64,000 nucleotides of DNA from an uncultured Nitrosospira sp. (GTDB lineage: Bacteria; Nitrospirota; Nitrospiria; Nitrospirales; Nitrospiraceae). The translations under genes and the position numbers were made by a program. The notes under the pieces were generated by a model. The model had not been told where the DNA came from, did not search any database, and saw nothing but the letters and a program-made list of their open reading frames with translations. Below are positions 1 through 8,471 of this stretch, piece by piece; position 1 is the first letter of the stretch, and every line of letters starts with the position of its first letter. The stretch covers positions 50,213 to 114,212 of the forward strand of contig CAADGK010000019.1 of the NCBI GenBank assembly GCA_900696515.1, given 5' to 3'.

Positions 1-745
1 AATGCCGGAGGGCATGGGGACTGACCGCGCCACTTACGAGACGGCTGGAGTACCGGGAGACCATCTTGGCGACACTTCTGGTAGTCAACCGTCCACCACG
101 ATGATTCAGGAACATCGGAGACGACGGATGACGATTGCCAGGAGTCGGCTTCAAGGACCGGCGATACTCGCGGATGGCTTGCAACGCTACATCGCCGATC
201 GGGACCAGCCGTTCCTTACGACCTTTCCCTTTTAAGCTCACGATGCCGTCTGCTTCGTCCAGGTCATTGAGATTGATCCCGACGACTTCACTCACCCGCG
301 CGCCGGTCGAATACATGGTTTCCAGCAGGGCACGGTCACGGAGCGAGAGAGGCAAGGGGCCAGTGGGAAATGCCATGAGGGCTGCCGCATCATCCTTGGT
401 GAGCACACGAGGGAGGCGTTTGGGGAGTCTCGGGCTCCTCAGCGTTTCAGTCGGATTGGTTTTTACGAGTTCTTCACGGAGGAGGAAGCGGAAGAAACTG
501 CGCAGGCTCGCCAACTTTCTCGCCAGGGACGCCGCCTTCTCGCCTTGGCGATCCAGTGAGTGGAGATGGGCACGAATCTCGTCGCTGGTGATCGAGTCAA
601 CCGGAATGGATGAGCTGCCCTTCTTTGTGTTTCTGAGAAACCCGGTGAACTGCCGAAGATCTGAGCGATAGTTGCGGATCGTCTCAGAGGACGCATTGCG
701 CTCGACCTGCAGGTACATTACGAAAGCCTTGATTGCGTCTTCCAT
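1..745 (-). CDS. xerC: Tyrosine recombinase XerC, C-terminus outside the window
   Basis: Site-specific tyrosine recombinase that resolves chromosome dimers, normally with XerD at dif. I translated the reverse strand by hand from the ATG at 745-743. It stays open for 248 codons to the window edge. Residues 1-90 form the SAM-like DNA-binding domain, and the catalytic domain follows. Visible catalytic residues are Arg150 (in STGARVSE), Lys174 (in [10 protein letters not shown]), and His244 and Arg247 (in SPHALRH). The second His/Trp box and the nucleophilic Tyr would lie left of base 1. The start overlaps the end of trmFO by 28 bases, so the two genes are translationally coupled. The order trmFO-xerC is also found in Firmicutes, where hslV and hslU follow. 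XerD is the alternative, but the neighbourhood favours XerC. Confidence 0.9.
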   Translation of the reverse strand, partial: MEDAIKAFVMYLQVERNASSETIRNYRSDLRQFTGFLRNTKKGSSSIPVDSITSDEIRAHLHSLDRQGEKAASLARKLASLRSFFRFLLREELVKTNPTETLRSPRLPKRLPRVLTKDDAAALMAFPTGPLPLSLRDRALLETMYSTGARVSEVVGINLNDLDEADGIVSLKGKGRKERLVPIGDVALQAIREYRRSLKPTPGNRHPSSPMFLNHRGGRLTTRSVAKMVSRYSSRLVSGAVSPHALRH

Positions 746-2034
746 GCGCCAAAATCCTCTAGGGCCCGCTGGCTTATTGCACGACGCTTCTTCTCCTTGT
801 CCCTTGGATTGTTCGTCAAGGGTGGAAAGAGACCGAAATTGGTATTCATCGGTTGAAAGTGGCGAGGATCTGATGAGGCGACATGGGACACGAGACACCC
901 ATGCGCTGTCGTGGGTGGCGGTATAACCACGGGTTGTCCGGTGAGAGCCCGAGCAGCATTGATACCGGCGAGGCCACCCATCGCTGCCGACTCGGTATAC
1001 CCTTCCACTCCGACGAGCTGCCCGGCAAAGAAGAGGGAGGCGCGGGCTTTGAATTGTAACGTGTTCATCAGCAACTGAGGCGAATTGATAAACGTGTTGC
1101 GATGCAGGCTGCCGTACCGGAGAAACTCGGCTTGTTCCAGACCAGGAATCATGCGAAACACACGCTTCTGTTCCGGATAGGTCAGTTTGGTTTGAAACCC
1201 CACCAGGTTGTAACAGGTGCGATGGATATTTTCTGTCCGCAATTGCACGACCGCCGCTGGTTCGATCCCTGTTCGAGGGTCTTTCAAGCCGACCGGCTTC
1301 ATCGGGCCGAACTGCATAGTCTGACGGCCACGCTCAGCCAGCACTTCAATCGGTACACAGGCCTCAAAATAGGGCGTCTTCTCAAATTCTTTCGGTTGCA
1401 CTTTTTCCGCCGCCGTTATGGCGTCGTAAAACGCATTGTACTGCTCTGCCGTCATGGGGCAATTTAAATAGTCATCCCCGCCCTTGTCGTATCGAGAGGC
1501 GCGAAAGACGATACTCATATCAATCGAGTCGGCATCGACGATTGGCGAGATGGCGTCATAAAAGTACAAATGCTGCGACCTCGTGGAGGCGCGGATGGCC
1601 TGGGAGAGTTTATCTGATGTTAAGGGTCCCGTTGCAATGATGCAGAAGCAGTCTGTTGGGATCTCAGCAATCTCCTCGTGGAGAATGCGGATGTTTGGAT
1701 GGGCCTCGAGCGCACGGGTAATGTGCTGAGAGAACTGGTCACGATCGACAGCCAGGGCCGACCCAGCCGGTACACGGGCTTGCTCAGCGGCGGCGATGAT
1801 CAACGAATTGAGCCGCCGCATCTCTTCTTTCAGAATGCCCGGCGCGTTCAGCGGATCTGCTGAGCCGAGCGAATTCGAGCAGACGAGCTCGGCTAGGTTC
1901 CCGGTCTTGTGCGCCTTGGTCATCTCTTTCGGGCGCATCTCATAGAGCGTGACCTTTGCGCCACGATTCGCCGCTTGCCAGGCCGCTTCCGACCCAGCCA
2001 GACCTCCGCCTACGATGACAATGTCGTCACGCAT
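718..2034 (-). CDS. trmFO: Methylenetetrahydrofolate-tRNA (uracil-5-)-methyltransferase TrmFO
   Basis: Folate- and FAD-dependent enzyme that methylates U54 to ribothymidine in the T loop of tRNAs. The N-terminus is an FAD-binding Rossmann motif ([15 protein letters not shown]). The family blocks [14 protein letters not shown], the central region with CPMTAEQY, and C-terminal [20 protein letters not shown] are all present. I start it at [11 protein letters not shown], which gives 438 residues, the usual family length. An upstream in-frame ATG at 2073 would add 13 residues with no family support. Neither start has a clear ribosome binding site. It is the first gene of a reverse-strand unit that continues into xerC with a 28-base overlap. 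Confidence 0.95.
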   Translation of the reverse strand: MRDDIVIVGGGLAGSEAAWQAANRGAKVTLYEMRPKEMTKAHKTGNLAELVCSNSLGSADPLNAPGILKEEMRRLNSLIIAAAEQARVPAGSALAVDRDQFSQHITRALEAHPNIRILHEEIAEIPTDCFCIIATGPLTSDKLSQAIRASTRSQHLYFYDAISPIVDADSIDMSIVFRASRYDKGGDDYLNCPMTAEQYNAFYDAITAAEKVQPKEFEKTPYFEACVPIEVLAERGRQTMQFGPMKPVGLKDPRTGIEPAAVVQLRTENIHRTCYNLVGFQTKLTYPEQKRVFRMIPGLEQAEFLRYGSLHRNTFINSPQLLMNTLQFKARASLFFAGQLVGVEGYTESAAMGGLAGINAARALTGQPVVIPPPTTAHGCLVSHVASSDPRHFQPMNTNFGLFPPLTNNPRDKEKKRRAISQRALEDFGAWKTQSRLS

Positions 2035-2455
2035 GTGATTGGAACATCCGATGATTGGAGAGTGAAGAGGCATTGTACGAATCGATTTTTTGCTCTGTCA
2101 AGGAAAAGGGCGGGTGAAAGCATGTTGTGCGTGAGGAGTCCATTTCTGGTGAGACCGTCAATTCACTCAGCGCAGCTTATCGAAATGGGCATGGAACCGA
2201 GTGCATGGTCCCTCTACAACTCTCAGTCCCCTGACGTTCTGGCTGGAGATCAAGCCAGGGGTGGAACTGCGGAACGCGTGAACACAGGGCTACATGGTTG
2301 ACCGGCCATACCGGGTGCTACTCGTGGAGAGTGTTCTATACTATGGGAAGAGAAACTTCATCGACTGGTCGCTGAGTCGGGAAGGCGACCTCCGCGTTGA
2401 CTGCCCCCAAGACACAGTGCTAGAGTTTGGCCGACCTTTGAATTCTCTCCTGGTC
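2035..2455. other. Intergenic region between divergent trmFO and tRNA-Val
   Basis: About 420 bases with no credible gene. Short open frames here lack ribosome binding sites, and one runs into the tRNA. The right end carries a promoter candidate for the tRNA, annotated separately. I found no clear promoter for trmFO. Confidence 0.5.
2397..2426 (+). promoter_or_regulatory. Candidate sigma-70 promoter of tRNA-Val
   Basis: A -35 box TTGACT (2397-2402) and a -10 box TAGAGT (2421-2426) are separated by 18 bases. The -10 ends 29 bases before the tRNA 5' end, which would leave a short leader as expected for a tRNA gene. Read by eye. Confidence 0.5.
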
Positions 2456-2530
2456 GGGCGATTAGCTCAGTGGTAGAGCGCTTCCTTCACACGGAAGAGG
2501 CCACAGGTTCGATACCTGTATCGCCCACCA
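2456..2530 (+). tRNA. tRNA-Val (anticodon CAC)
   Basis: Complete cloverleaf of 75 bases including an encoded CCA. The acceptor GGGCGAT pairs with ATCGCCC. The D arm is GCTC/GAGC. The anticodon stem CTTCC/GGAAG encloses the loop TTCACAC, giving anticodon CAC, which reads GUG. The T arm is ACAGG/CCTGT with loop TTCGATA. Confidence 0.95.
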
Positions 2531-2710
2531 TCTCCTTACAAGACCATCTTGGCTCTCTGCTGCTGCAGTACAATGGTGACGGGCTTCTGCCAGCCAAACC
2601 TCTCGATTCCTGGACAGAAACCGGGTTGTCGGCTAGACTTCAGGTTGTCTTTTGTATGATGTCTCGGTCGAGATTTCGGTACGAGGCGTCGAAACCAGCG
2701 AGGTCATGCT

Positions 2711-3052
2711 ATGAGAGGAACTGTAACGGGTATCGGAGTCCTAACGCTGCTGTTAATGGCATCTGGTTGCGGCACGACACACCAACAGAGTGCTGGAACG
2801 AATGATCGGGAATATATGCCCCCGACGAGTATTTATAACATTCTGGACAGCACTGCCCTCGTCTATTCTTCTCCTGCTGCGGGGTCGGCTGTCAACGACC
2901 ATCCACTCCGGTGGTTAGGCTTTCTTGCTCATCCGATTGGCCACGCCTTCGATTACGGGATCAATCGGTCGATCTATCGAGTTGGTGCCAGTTCTCCCTA
3001 TCTCCACGGGTATACGGCGGAAGATAGCATGTTGGATGCCCAACGCCAGTAG
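2711..3052 (+). CDS. Small putative lipoprotein
   Basis: A 113-residue protein of unknown function. Residues 1-20 form a lipoprotein signal peptide: MRGT, a hydrophobic stretch, then the lipobox MASGC with the acceptor Cys at about residue 20. It should therefore be processed by signal peptidase II and anchored in a membrane. The mature part carries no motif I recognise; it includes HPLRWLGFLAHPIGHAFDYG and a charged tail. The gene stands alone and ends just before a strong hairpin terminator. The next gene also encodes a lipoprotein but lies beyond that terminator. Confidence 0.75.
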   Translation: MRGTVTGIGVLTLLLMASGCGTTHQQSAGTNDREYMPPTSIYNILDSTALVYSSPAAGSAVNDHPLRWLGFLAHPIGHAFDYGINRSIYRVGASSPYLHGYTAEDSMLDAQRQ

Positions 3053-3080
3053 ATCCATGAATCTGACCGCCTAGGGATGC

Positions 3081-3113
3081 AGCCCGCTCTTCACAGGAAG
3101 AGCGGGCTTTTTT
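3081..3113 (+). terminator. Rho-independent terminator after the small lipoprotein gene
   Basis: Perfect 12-bp stem (AGCCCGCTCTTC at 3081-3092 and its complement at 3097-3108) with a 4-base loop ACAG, followed by a run of T. A textbook intrinsic terminator. Confidence 0.92.
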
Positions 3114-3143
3114 ATATCTGCCTCGCTCGAATCCGTTCCAATC

Positions 3144-4322
3144 GTGGTATTGTTTCGCTCGATGCGTCCTTTCCCGATGTCGACCCGAAACTGGCTTTCG
3201 GTTGGCCTGCTCATACCAGTGGGGCTTGTGTTGGGATGTGCGAGTTCGGATGCCCCTGTACGGCCCCCGCTCCCTCCCTCCAAGAGCGATCTTGTGTTGT
3301 TGGTCTCGACGACACTCTGTCAACACAAAGCCGACTTTCTGAACAAGCATCTCTCCGCGACGCAAGCGCCGAAAACCTGGGGGAGTGGTGAGGAATGGAT
3401 AATTTCTGAAGACAGGAGTGCCTCACATAGCCACGAATCCTATTTTTTTGATGAGGATGGCCTGTTGGTTGGAGCACTCTTTACATTTCCCAGGGGACTC
3501 GACATGGGTCCCTATCCTGTTCTGCGCGATACGCTGTCACGGTTGAAACCCTCCCTCGAGTTTTATCTGAACGTGGCCCAGCTGGAAACGAAAACCAGTA
3601 TGGAGAGCAGCTCGCTTCTGGAGACCGGTGACGAGAAAAGCACCACGCAATATCTCGTGATCGGATTGCGCGATCGACCAATCCTACTCCAGGCCTCCTT
3701 CACCATTGACCCCTATGTTCGACTCTTTTCTCCTTACCGACGTGAATTTCTTGATCGACTTCGCCATTCGGCTGAGGGGGGCGGAGGCCAGACTATGGAA
3801 AGTCAGGGGACCGAGGATAAGGAACCATTCCCTTCGTTGCAGCAATTCGCGCGTGGTCAGACGGCGCAACTCGCCTATTGCGGTGAGAAAAATTACGACA
3901 TTGCCCTTGATGCGTACAAGCGAGCCATTGCGAGTGGGTTCACGAACAAGGTTTGGCTGGCTGAAGCGCGGCATAAGCTCGGTGTGGCCTTTCTGATTAA
4001 GGGCCAGGTGGAACAGGCGAAAGCCGAGTTGCTCCAGTCACTTGCGCTTAGGCCAAATGTTCCCGAGGTGCTGAATAACCTAGGCACTGTCCAGGTCAAA
4101 CTCGGCGACAAGGTCGCCGGCTTGATGTCGTTTGAGCGAGCGATCGTTCTTCGTCCCAACTATGCGTTGGCCCGCTACAACTTGGCGGAGACCTCTGAGG
4201 CGACGAATCCCAAACGTGCGTTGTCGGAATACGAGACCTATGTCGCGATTGTGGAAGGCATTCCAGAGGAAGCCGACCGGATTGTGCATGCCAAAGAACG
4301 CATCAAGGTTTTGAAGCAGTAG
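3144..4322 (+). CDS. TPR-repeat lipoprotein
   Basis: Up to 392 residues. ATGs at 3144, 3162 and 3177 are in frame. The last (MSTRNWLSVG) places the signal peptide most naturally; its lipobox is LVLGC, so the mature protein is probably a membrane-anchored lipoprotein. The first half of the mature protein has no recognised domain. From about residue 245 it holds tetratricopeptide repeats: the helices around YDIALDAYKRAIASG, LGVAFLIKGQVEQAKAELL, LNNLGTVQVKLGDKVAGLMS and YALARYNLAE follow the TPR pattern of small and large residues. TPRs mediate protein-protein contacts, but the partner is unknown. It is convergent with the DksA-like gene. Confidence 0.8.
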   Translation: MVLFRSMRPFPMSTRNWLSVGLLIPVGLVLGCASSDAPVRPPLPPSKSDLVLLVSTTLCQHKADFLNKHLSATQAPKTWGSGEEWIISEDRSASHSHESYFFDEDGLLVGALFTFPRGLDMGPYPVLRDTLSRLKPSLEFYLNVAQLETKTSMESSSLLETGDEKSTTQYLVIGLRDRPILLQASFTIDPYVRLFSPYRREFLDRLRHSAEGGGGQTMESQGTEDKEPFPSLQQFARGQTAQLAYCGEKNYDIALDAYKRAIASGFTNKVWLAEARHKLGVAFLIKGQVEQAKAELLQSLALRPNVPEVLNNLGTVQVKLGDKVAGLMSFERAIVLRPNYALARYNLAETSEATNPKRALSEYETYVAIVEGIPEEADRIVHAKERIKVLKQ

Positions 4323-4397
4323 GGCAGTTTTTATTTGTCAGCGGTTTGATTGGTTGGAGGGTTTGTCGTCGGCTCCGAGGAGGAGCAGACATCAATC

Positions 4398-4811
4398 TCA
4401 GCTTCGAGCTTGCTCTTCCTGTTCCTGAAGGGTTTTGCACTCGATGCAAAAGGTGGTGACCGGTCTGGCTTTGAGCCGCTTGTACGGAATCTCTCCACCG
4501 CAGCCTTCGCAAATCCCATAAGTCTCGGTCGTCATCCGCTCGAGCGCCTCGTCAATCTTTTTCAGTAACTTTCGCTCCCGATCGCGAATGCGCATGGAGA
4601 AGCCTTGATCAACTTCGGCGGAGGCTTGATCACTGACATCGGGAAATGCTTCGGGGTTCTCGCGGTGTGTCAGCACCTCGCCTGTTTCATTGAGGATTGC
4701 CGCTCGTTGGCGCTCAAGATCCTGACGGATATCGGAATACTTCACGCTTGCGGAACTCGGTTCTCGATGCGTGGCCGGAGCAGGTTGTTTCTTAGAGGGA
4801 GGCGTTTTCAT
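4398..4811 (-). CDS. DksA/TraR family zinc-finger protein
   Basis: 137 residues. The C-terminal C4 zinc finger has Cys101, Cys104, Cys122 and Cys125 (CEGC, then FCIEC). Upstream lies a long charged helical region (residues 25-95) that would form the coiled coil entering the RNA polymerase secondary channel in DksA. Family members modulate transcription initiation, often together with ppGpp. The first 25 residues are Pro/Lys rich and probably disordered. The start at 4811 gives the usual length for a stand-alone DksA-like protein. Whether this is a true DksA or a paralogue cannot be decided here, so no symbol is given. Confidence 0.85.
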   Translation of the reverse strand: MKTPPSKKQPAPATHREPSSASVKYSDIRQDLERQRAAILNETGEVLTHRENPEAFPDVSDQASAEVDQGFSMRIRDRERKLLKKIDEALERMTTETYGICEGCGGEIPYKRLKARPVTTFCIECKTLQEQEEQARS

Positions 4812-4914
4812 AACTAGGGCTCGCTGTAAGATGGGTTTGGATATCTTGATGGATACGGAAACTATATCAACCTCAATGAGAGAGGGTCAACGAGAGTTGG
4901 GCGGTATTCAAGGG

Positions 4915-5517
4915 CTATAAATCTCGCCGTCCCTCGATTGATTTCAGCAGGGTCACTTCATCTGCGTACTCAATATCCATGCCTACGGGAATGCCATAGG
5001 CGATGCGGGACACGCGTACGCCGAAGGGCTTGAGCATTCGGGTGAGATAAATGGCTGTGGCCTCTCCTTCGATGGTAGGATTCGTTGCCAGGATGACCTC
5101 CTCGACCCCGCCAAGCTTGACCCGCTCGAGGAGCTCCTCAGCCCGGATATCTCCGGGCCCTACACCGTCCAGCGGAGAGAGCGCACCTAATAAGACATGA
5201 TAGAGCCCACGATAGGCTCCTGCGCGTTCCACAGCATAAAGGGTGCTTGGTTCCTCGACCACGAAAATCTTGCTGCGATCGCGTTTCGGATCACGGCAAA
5301 ACTCGCAGAGCTCTCCCTCGGCGATATTTCGGCATTGGCTGCAAAACGCCAACCCATCTTTGACCGCTCGGATGGCATCGGCGAGCCGTAAGGCATCCTC
5401 CCGCTCCATTTTCATGAGATGAAAGGCCAGCCGTTGCGCGCTCTTGTGCCCAATCCCTGGGAGGCGGACCAACTCTTTGATGAGCCGTGCCAGCAGGCCC
5501 TGCTGATCGACGGCCAT
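4915..5517 (-). CDS. recR: Recombination mediator protein RecR
   Basis: 200 residues, the standard RecR length. RecR works with RecO and RecF to load RecA at single-strand gaps. It has an N-terminal helix-hairpin-helix (LPGIGHKSAQRLAFHL), a C4 zinc finger at about residues 57-72 (CSQC, then CEFC), and a Toprim domain from about residue 80 (IFVVEEPSTLYAVER, ATNPTIEGEATA). It is the last gene of the dnaX-ebfC-recR unit, only 2 bases after the ebfC stop, which implies co-transcription. Confidence 0.97.
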   Translation of the reverse strand: MAVDQQGLLARLIKELVRLPGIGHKSAQRLAFHLMKMEREDALRLADAIRAVKDGLAFCSQCRNIAEGELCEFCRDPKRDRSKIFVVEEPSTLYAVERAGAYRGLYHVLLGALSPLDGVGPGDIRAEELLERVKLGGVEEVILATNPTIEGEATAIYLTRMLKPFGVRVSRIAYGIPVGMDIEYADEVTLLKSIEGRRDL

Positions 5518-5519
5518 TG

Positions 5520-5843
5520 TTAGAACAGACCTGGGATCTTCATCCCACCCGTCAGTGCCTTCATCTCACCTTCCATCAATTCCTTGGCTTTACGGAGGGC
5601 CTCATTGGTGGCGGCTACGACCAGATCCTGGAGCATGTCGACATCGCCGCTCTTAACGATCTCCGGGTCGATGGCCACACTGACGATCTGCATGGCCCCA
5701 TTTGCTGTGACGGTGACGATCCCGCCTCCGGCGGTTCCACAGGCGGTTTTGGATGCGGCCTGCTCTTGGATTTTGGCCATCTGCTCTTGCATGGCCTGCG
5801 CTTGTTTAAGGATGTTGTTCATATTGCCGAATGGATTCTTCAT
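5520..5843 (-). CDS. ebfC: YbaB/EbfC family nucleoid-associated protein
   Basis: 107 residues. Small dimeric DNA-binding protein of the YbaB/EbfC family, thought to bind DNA and help shape the nucleoid. The N-terminal helix is Met/Gln rich (MNNILKQAQAMQEQMAKIQ). The family core around GGIVTVTANGAMQIVSVAID, then AATNEALRKAKELMEGEM, is intact. It lies between dnaX (4-base overlap) and recR (2-base gap), the classic dnaX-ybaB-recR arrangement. Confidence 0.93.
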   Translation of the reverse strand: MKNPFGNMNNILKQAQAMQEQMAKIQEQAASKTACGTAGGGIVTVTANGAMQIVSVAIDPEIVKSGDVDMLQDLVVAATNEALRKAKELMEGEMKALTGGMKIPGLF

Positions 5844-7609
5844 TCGCTTGTCTCCTGTTGGGCGATGCTGCGGACTTCTGCTAACTCCACGCCGAATATC
5901 TCCAGCGCTTGTTTCACGGTGGGATTGGTTTTCGCCTGTTCAAACAGCGCGGCTCGATGTTCTTGTTCCTTGGCCGCCCGTGCTTGGGCCATCGTCAGTC
6001 CTTGAGGGTGCGTCTCCGTCAGCTCGATAATGCGGACACGGGTGGGTTGTCCTATCTGCCGCTCACATAACTGTGAGATCACCCTGGTATTCTCTTCCTT
6101 CTCGAGTCGAGCCCTGGCCACCGTGGCTTGCTTGGCAAATCCGATCGTGACCACCCCGCCTTCTAATCCAACGAACCGACCGGCCTCGAGGAACGGGGCA
6201 ATGTTTGGAAACGATGCCGCAATTTCTTCCTGGACCAACTCCCATAGCAAGATTGGTGGTTGAGATGCGACCCGAGGAGACCTGGTGGATGGTGTGGCAG
6301 CAGCTGAATCAACGGGGGGTTTTGGGGAAGGATTAGGGGAGGGCATCGGTTGCTCTCCTTTCCCTGCCTTGAACGCAGGAGGAGGCTGGCCGACTGGCTT
6401 GCGGGTTGGTGGAGCGGCTGGTGCGTTTTTTGGCTTTTCTGGTTCACCCACCAGTTTAGGATTTGAAGATGGGGATATCTGTCGAGAAGCAAGCAAATCG
6501 GTCGGGCGGGCGCGCAACAGTCGGGTAGCTCGCACTGCAGCCGTTTCCATTACAAAACGGGGATGGGTGCTGAATCTCAACGAATCCTCTGTGTGAATGA
6601 AGATAGCGAGTAGCTCCTGGAGTTGTTCTGGTGTCACCGTCTTGGCATCAGACGAAAGCTGATTGAGATCTTCTTCCGAGGTTTCAATCAAGCTCCTGAG
6701 TTCGGTCGTGCCCGGAACAACAGCGGCCACGAGCAGGTTGCGGATATGTTCCACGACATCCGCACAGTACGCCCGCAAGTCATGTCCTCTATCGAGCAGG
6801 CTAGCGAGACTGGCAAGGGCTGCAGGGCTGTCTTGAGTCAGAATGGCTCTTATGAGGCCCTGTACCAGTTCTTGAGGGACGGCTCCCAATAGCAGTTCAA
6901 GATCGGCGTGGCTGATAGCCTTGCCGCTGTATGCAATCGCTTGATCAAGCAAGCTTAGGGCATCGCGCATACTCCCTTCGCTAGCCCGAGCCAAGGCCAT
7001 GAAGCTTCGTTCTTCAAGAGTCAAGTGATCTTGGGTTGCCACATGTCGAAGTCGTTGGACGATTTCGGACCTGGCGATACGGCGGAAATTGTAGTGTTGG
7101 CATCGTGAGAGAATGGTTACGGGAATTTTGTGAATTTCTGTTGTTGCAAAAATGAACACCGCGTGAGCCGGAGGCTCCTCGAGCGTCTTCAACAGAGCAT
7201 TGAAGGCAGAATTGGAGAGCATATGAACTTCATCGATAATGTAGACACGAAACTGACCACGAAACGGGGCGAATTTGACGTTCTCGCGGATCTCTCGTAC
7301 ATCATCCACGCTTGTATTGGAGGCGCCGTCGATCTCTATGACATCCACCGAATTTCCTAGCGTGATCTCACGGCAATTCTCACAGGTGTCGCAGGGGTGA
7401 CTGGTGGGCCCTTGCCCGCAGTTGAGGGCTTTCGCAAAAATTCGGGCCACAGTCGTTTTCCCGACGCCTCGTGTGCCGGAAAATAGGTAGGCATGCGCCA
7501 CCCGCTTAGTGGAGACCGCGTTCATGAGCGTCTGAACAACGTGAGGCTGTCCGATTACGTCGTCAAATGTGCCGGGTCGATATTTTCGTGCGGAAACCTG
7601 GTAATCCAC
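5840..7609 (-). CDS. dnaX: DNA polymerase III subunit gamma/tau
   Basis: 589 residues. Clamp-loader ATPase of the replicative polymerase. Walker A is at residues 45-52 (GTRGVGKT). The zinc module uses Cys64, Cys73, Cys76 and Cys79. Walker B lies in IIDEVHML and the sensor 1/SRC motif in ILSRCQHYNF. Domain III follows, then a long Pro-rich linker at about residues 365-440 and a tau-like C-terminal domain (about 455-560). The length suits full tau. I did not identify a frameshift site for a shorter gamma form. It overlaps ebfC by 4 bases, and the SRP RNA gene lies upstream on the same strand. Confidence 0.96.
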   Translation of the reverse strand: MDYQVSARKYRPGTFDDVIGQPHVVQTLMNAVSTKRVAHAYLFSGTRGVGKTTVARIFAKALNCGQGPTSHPCDTCENCREITLGNSVDVIEIDGASNTSVDDVREIRENVKFAPFRGQFRVYIIDEVHMLSNSAFNALLKTLEEPPAHAVFIFATTEIHKIPVTILSRCQHYNFRRIARSEIVQRLRHVATQDHLTLEERSFMALARASEGSMRDALSLLDQAIAYSGKAISHADLELLLGAVPQELVQGLIRAILTQDSPAALASLASLLDRGHDLRAYCADVVEHIRNLLVAAVVPGTTELRSLIETSEEDLNQLSSDAKTVTPEQLQELLAIFIHTEDSLRFSTHPRFVMETAAVRATRLLRARPTDLLASRQISPSSNPKLVGEPEKPKNAPAAPPTRKPVGQPPPAFKAGKGEQPMPSPNPSPKPPVDSAAATPSTRSPRVASQPPILLWELVQEEIAASFPNIAPFLEAGRFVGLEGGVVTIGFAKQATVARARLEKEENTRVISQLCERQIGQPTRVRIIELTETHPQGLTMAQARAAKEQEHRAALFEQAKTNPTVKQALEIFGVELAEVRSIAQQETSE

Positions 7610-7706
7610 CTTATGCGTATGCTCCTACTGCAAGTGTTCACAGCAAACTGAAAGAACGGTGAAGACCAAGAGGCTCACTAGGCTTGCTCTGCCACATATT
7701 GAAGAA

Positions 7707-7811
7707 GTGGGGCCAGGTGATCCTGCGGCACACAGAACTGGCTGCTTACCGTTGCTTCCTTCCGGACCTGGCGGGGTTCACAGGGTTCTATTGCACAGGG
7801 CCCAGCCCCTG
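7707..7811 (-). ncRNA. ffs: Signal recognition particle RNA (4.5S type)
   Basis: On the reverse strand, the hallmark SRP domain IV sequence GGTCCGGAAGGAAGCAACGG lies near the middle (7751-7770), forming the asymmetric loop and GGAA tetraloop that bind Ffh. The ends pair: GGGGCTGGG at the 5' end with CCTGGCCCC at the 3' end. The length of about 100 bases fits the small bacterial SRP RNA. Ends are estimated from the pairing. It sits about 100 bases upstream of dnaX, as in several other bacteria. Confidence 0.93.
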
Positions 7812-7918
7812 TTCTCAAATCTGAGTCCACTACAGCATCCCATGCTCAAGGTGCGCCCGTTCATCCTCACTAGACCTAACACGGTAAGGAGCGGTCGGTA
7901 CACACGAGCTGATCGGTA

Positions 7919-8008
<90 letters not shown>

Positions 8009-8032
8009 GCATCGAGAAGTGTAAAGGTGGGC

Positions 8033-8061
8033 ATCTTAGCATGCGTGTCTAGCAGCAGCAA
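8033..8061 (-). promoter_or_regulatory. Candidate promoter of tRNA-Ser
   Basis: On the reverse strand, TTGCTG (8061-8056) and TAAGAT (8038-8033) are spaced by 17 bases. The -10 lies 24 bases before the tRNA 5' end. The -35 is weak. Read by eye. Confidence 0.35.
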
Positions 8062-8243
8062 GGCGATCAAGGGTACCACCAGGCACCGTCTTTGTTTGAG
8101 CGAGTTGTGCGCCAGACGCACTATAGAGAGAATAATACTGAGTAGCTTATTTAAGGGAATACGAAAACGGTAATGGATTAGGGCATCATAATTGCCGGAT
8201 CGGGCCATTCATACTAGGTATGGAATACCCTCGGTCGTATGGG

Positions 8244-8273
8244 TTGACACTTGCATGGGTCCAACGGTACAAC
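8244..8273 (+). promoter_or_regulatory. Candidate promoter of the tRNA-Leu/tig unit
   Basis: A consensus -35 TTGACA (8244-8249) is followed after 18 bases by a weak -10, TACAAC (8268-8273). Transcription would start about 65 bases before the tRNA. The -10 is poor, so this is tentative. Confidence 0.3.
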
Positions 8274-8344
8274 GCTATACAACATCGCGTGTTTAGGCTG
8301 TCTTGATTACTAGATGAAAACAGCTCCTTGAGATCCTCCACTGT

Positions 8345-8427
8345 GCGAGAGTGGCGGAACTGGCAGACGCGCGAGACTTAGGATCTCGTGGGTAACCGTG
8401 GGGGTTCAAGTCCCCCCTCTCGCACCA
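8345..8427 (+). tRNA. tRNA-Leu (anticodon TAG)
   Basis: 83 bases including an encoded CCA. The acceptor GCGAGAG pairs with CTCTCGC. The anticodon stem CGAGA/TCTCG encloses CTTAGGA, giving TAG (reads CUA and other CUN codons). Variable arm TGGGTAACCG; T arm GGGGG/CCCCC with loop TTCAAGT. It ends only 44 bases before the tig start, so both may share one transcript. Confidence 0.95.
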
Positions 8428-8471
8428 CCATTCCGAATCCCCTTAAGCTGGATGGGAGCCAGACTTTTACG

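Larger units (their letters stand above)
8009..8344. other. Intergenic region between divergent tRNA-Ser and tRNA-Leu
   Basis: About 335 bases with no credible gene; the open frames have no ribosome binding site or family features. It should hold the two divergent tRNA promoters, of which one candidate each is listed. Confidence 0.5.

Noticed and set aside
2294..2476. Open frame running into tRNA-Val
   Set aside because: It overlaps a certain tRNA and has no ribosome binding site.
8388..8471. N-terminal extension of trigger factor
   Set aside because: The extension is translated tRNA-Leu; the family begins at MKMEVTE.
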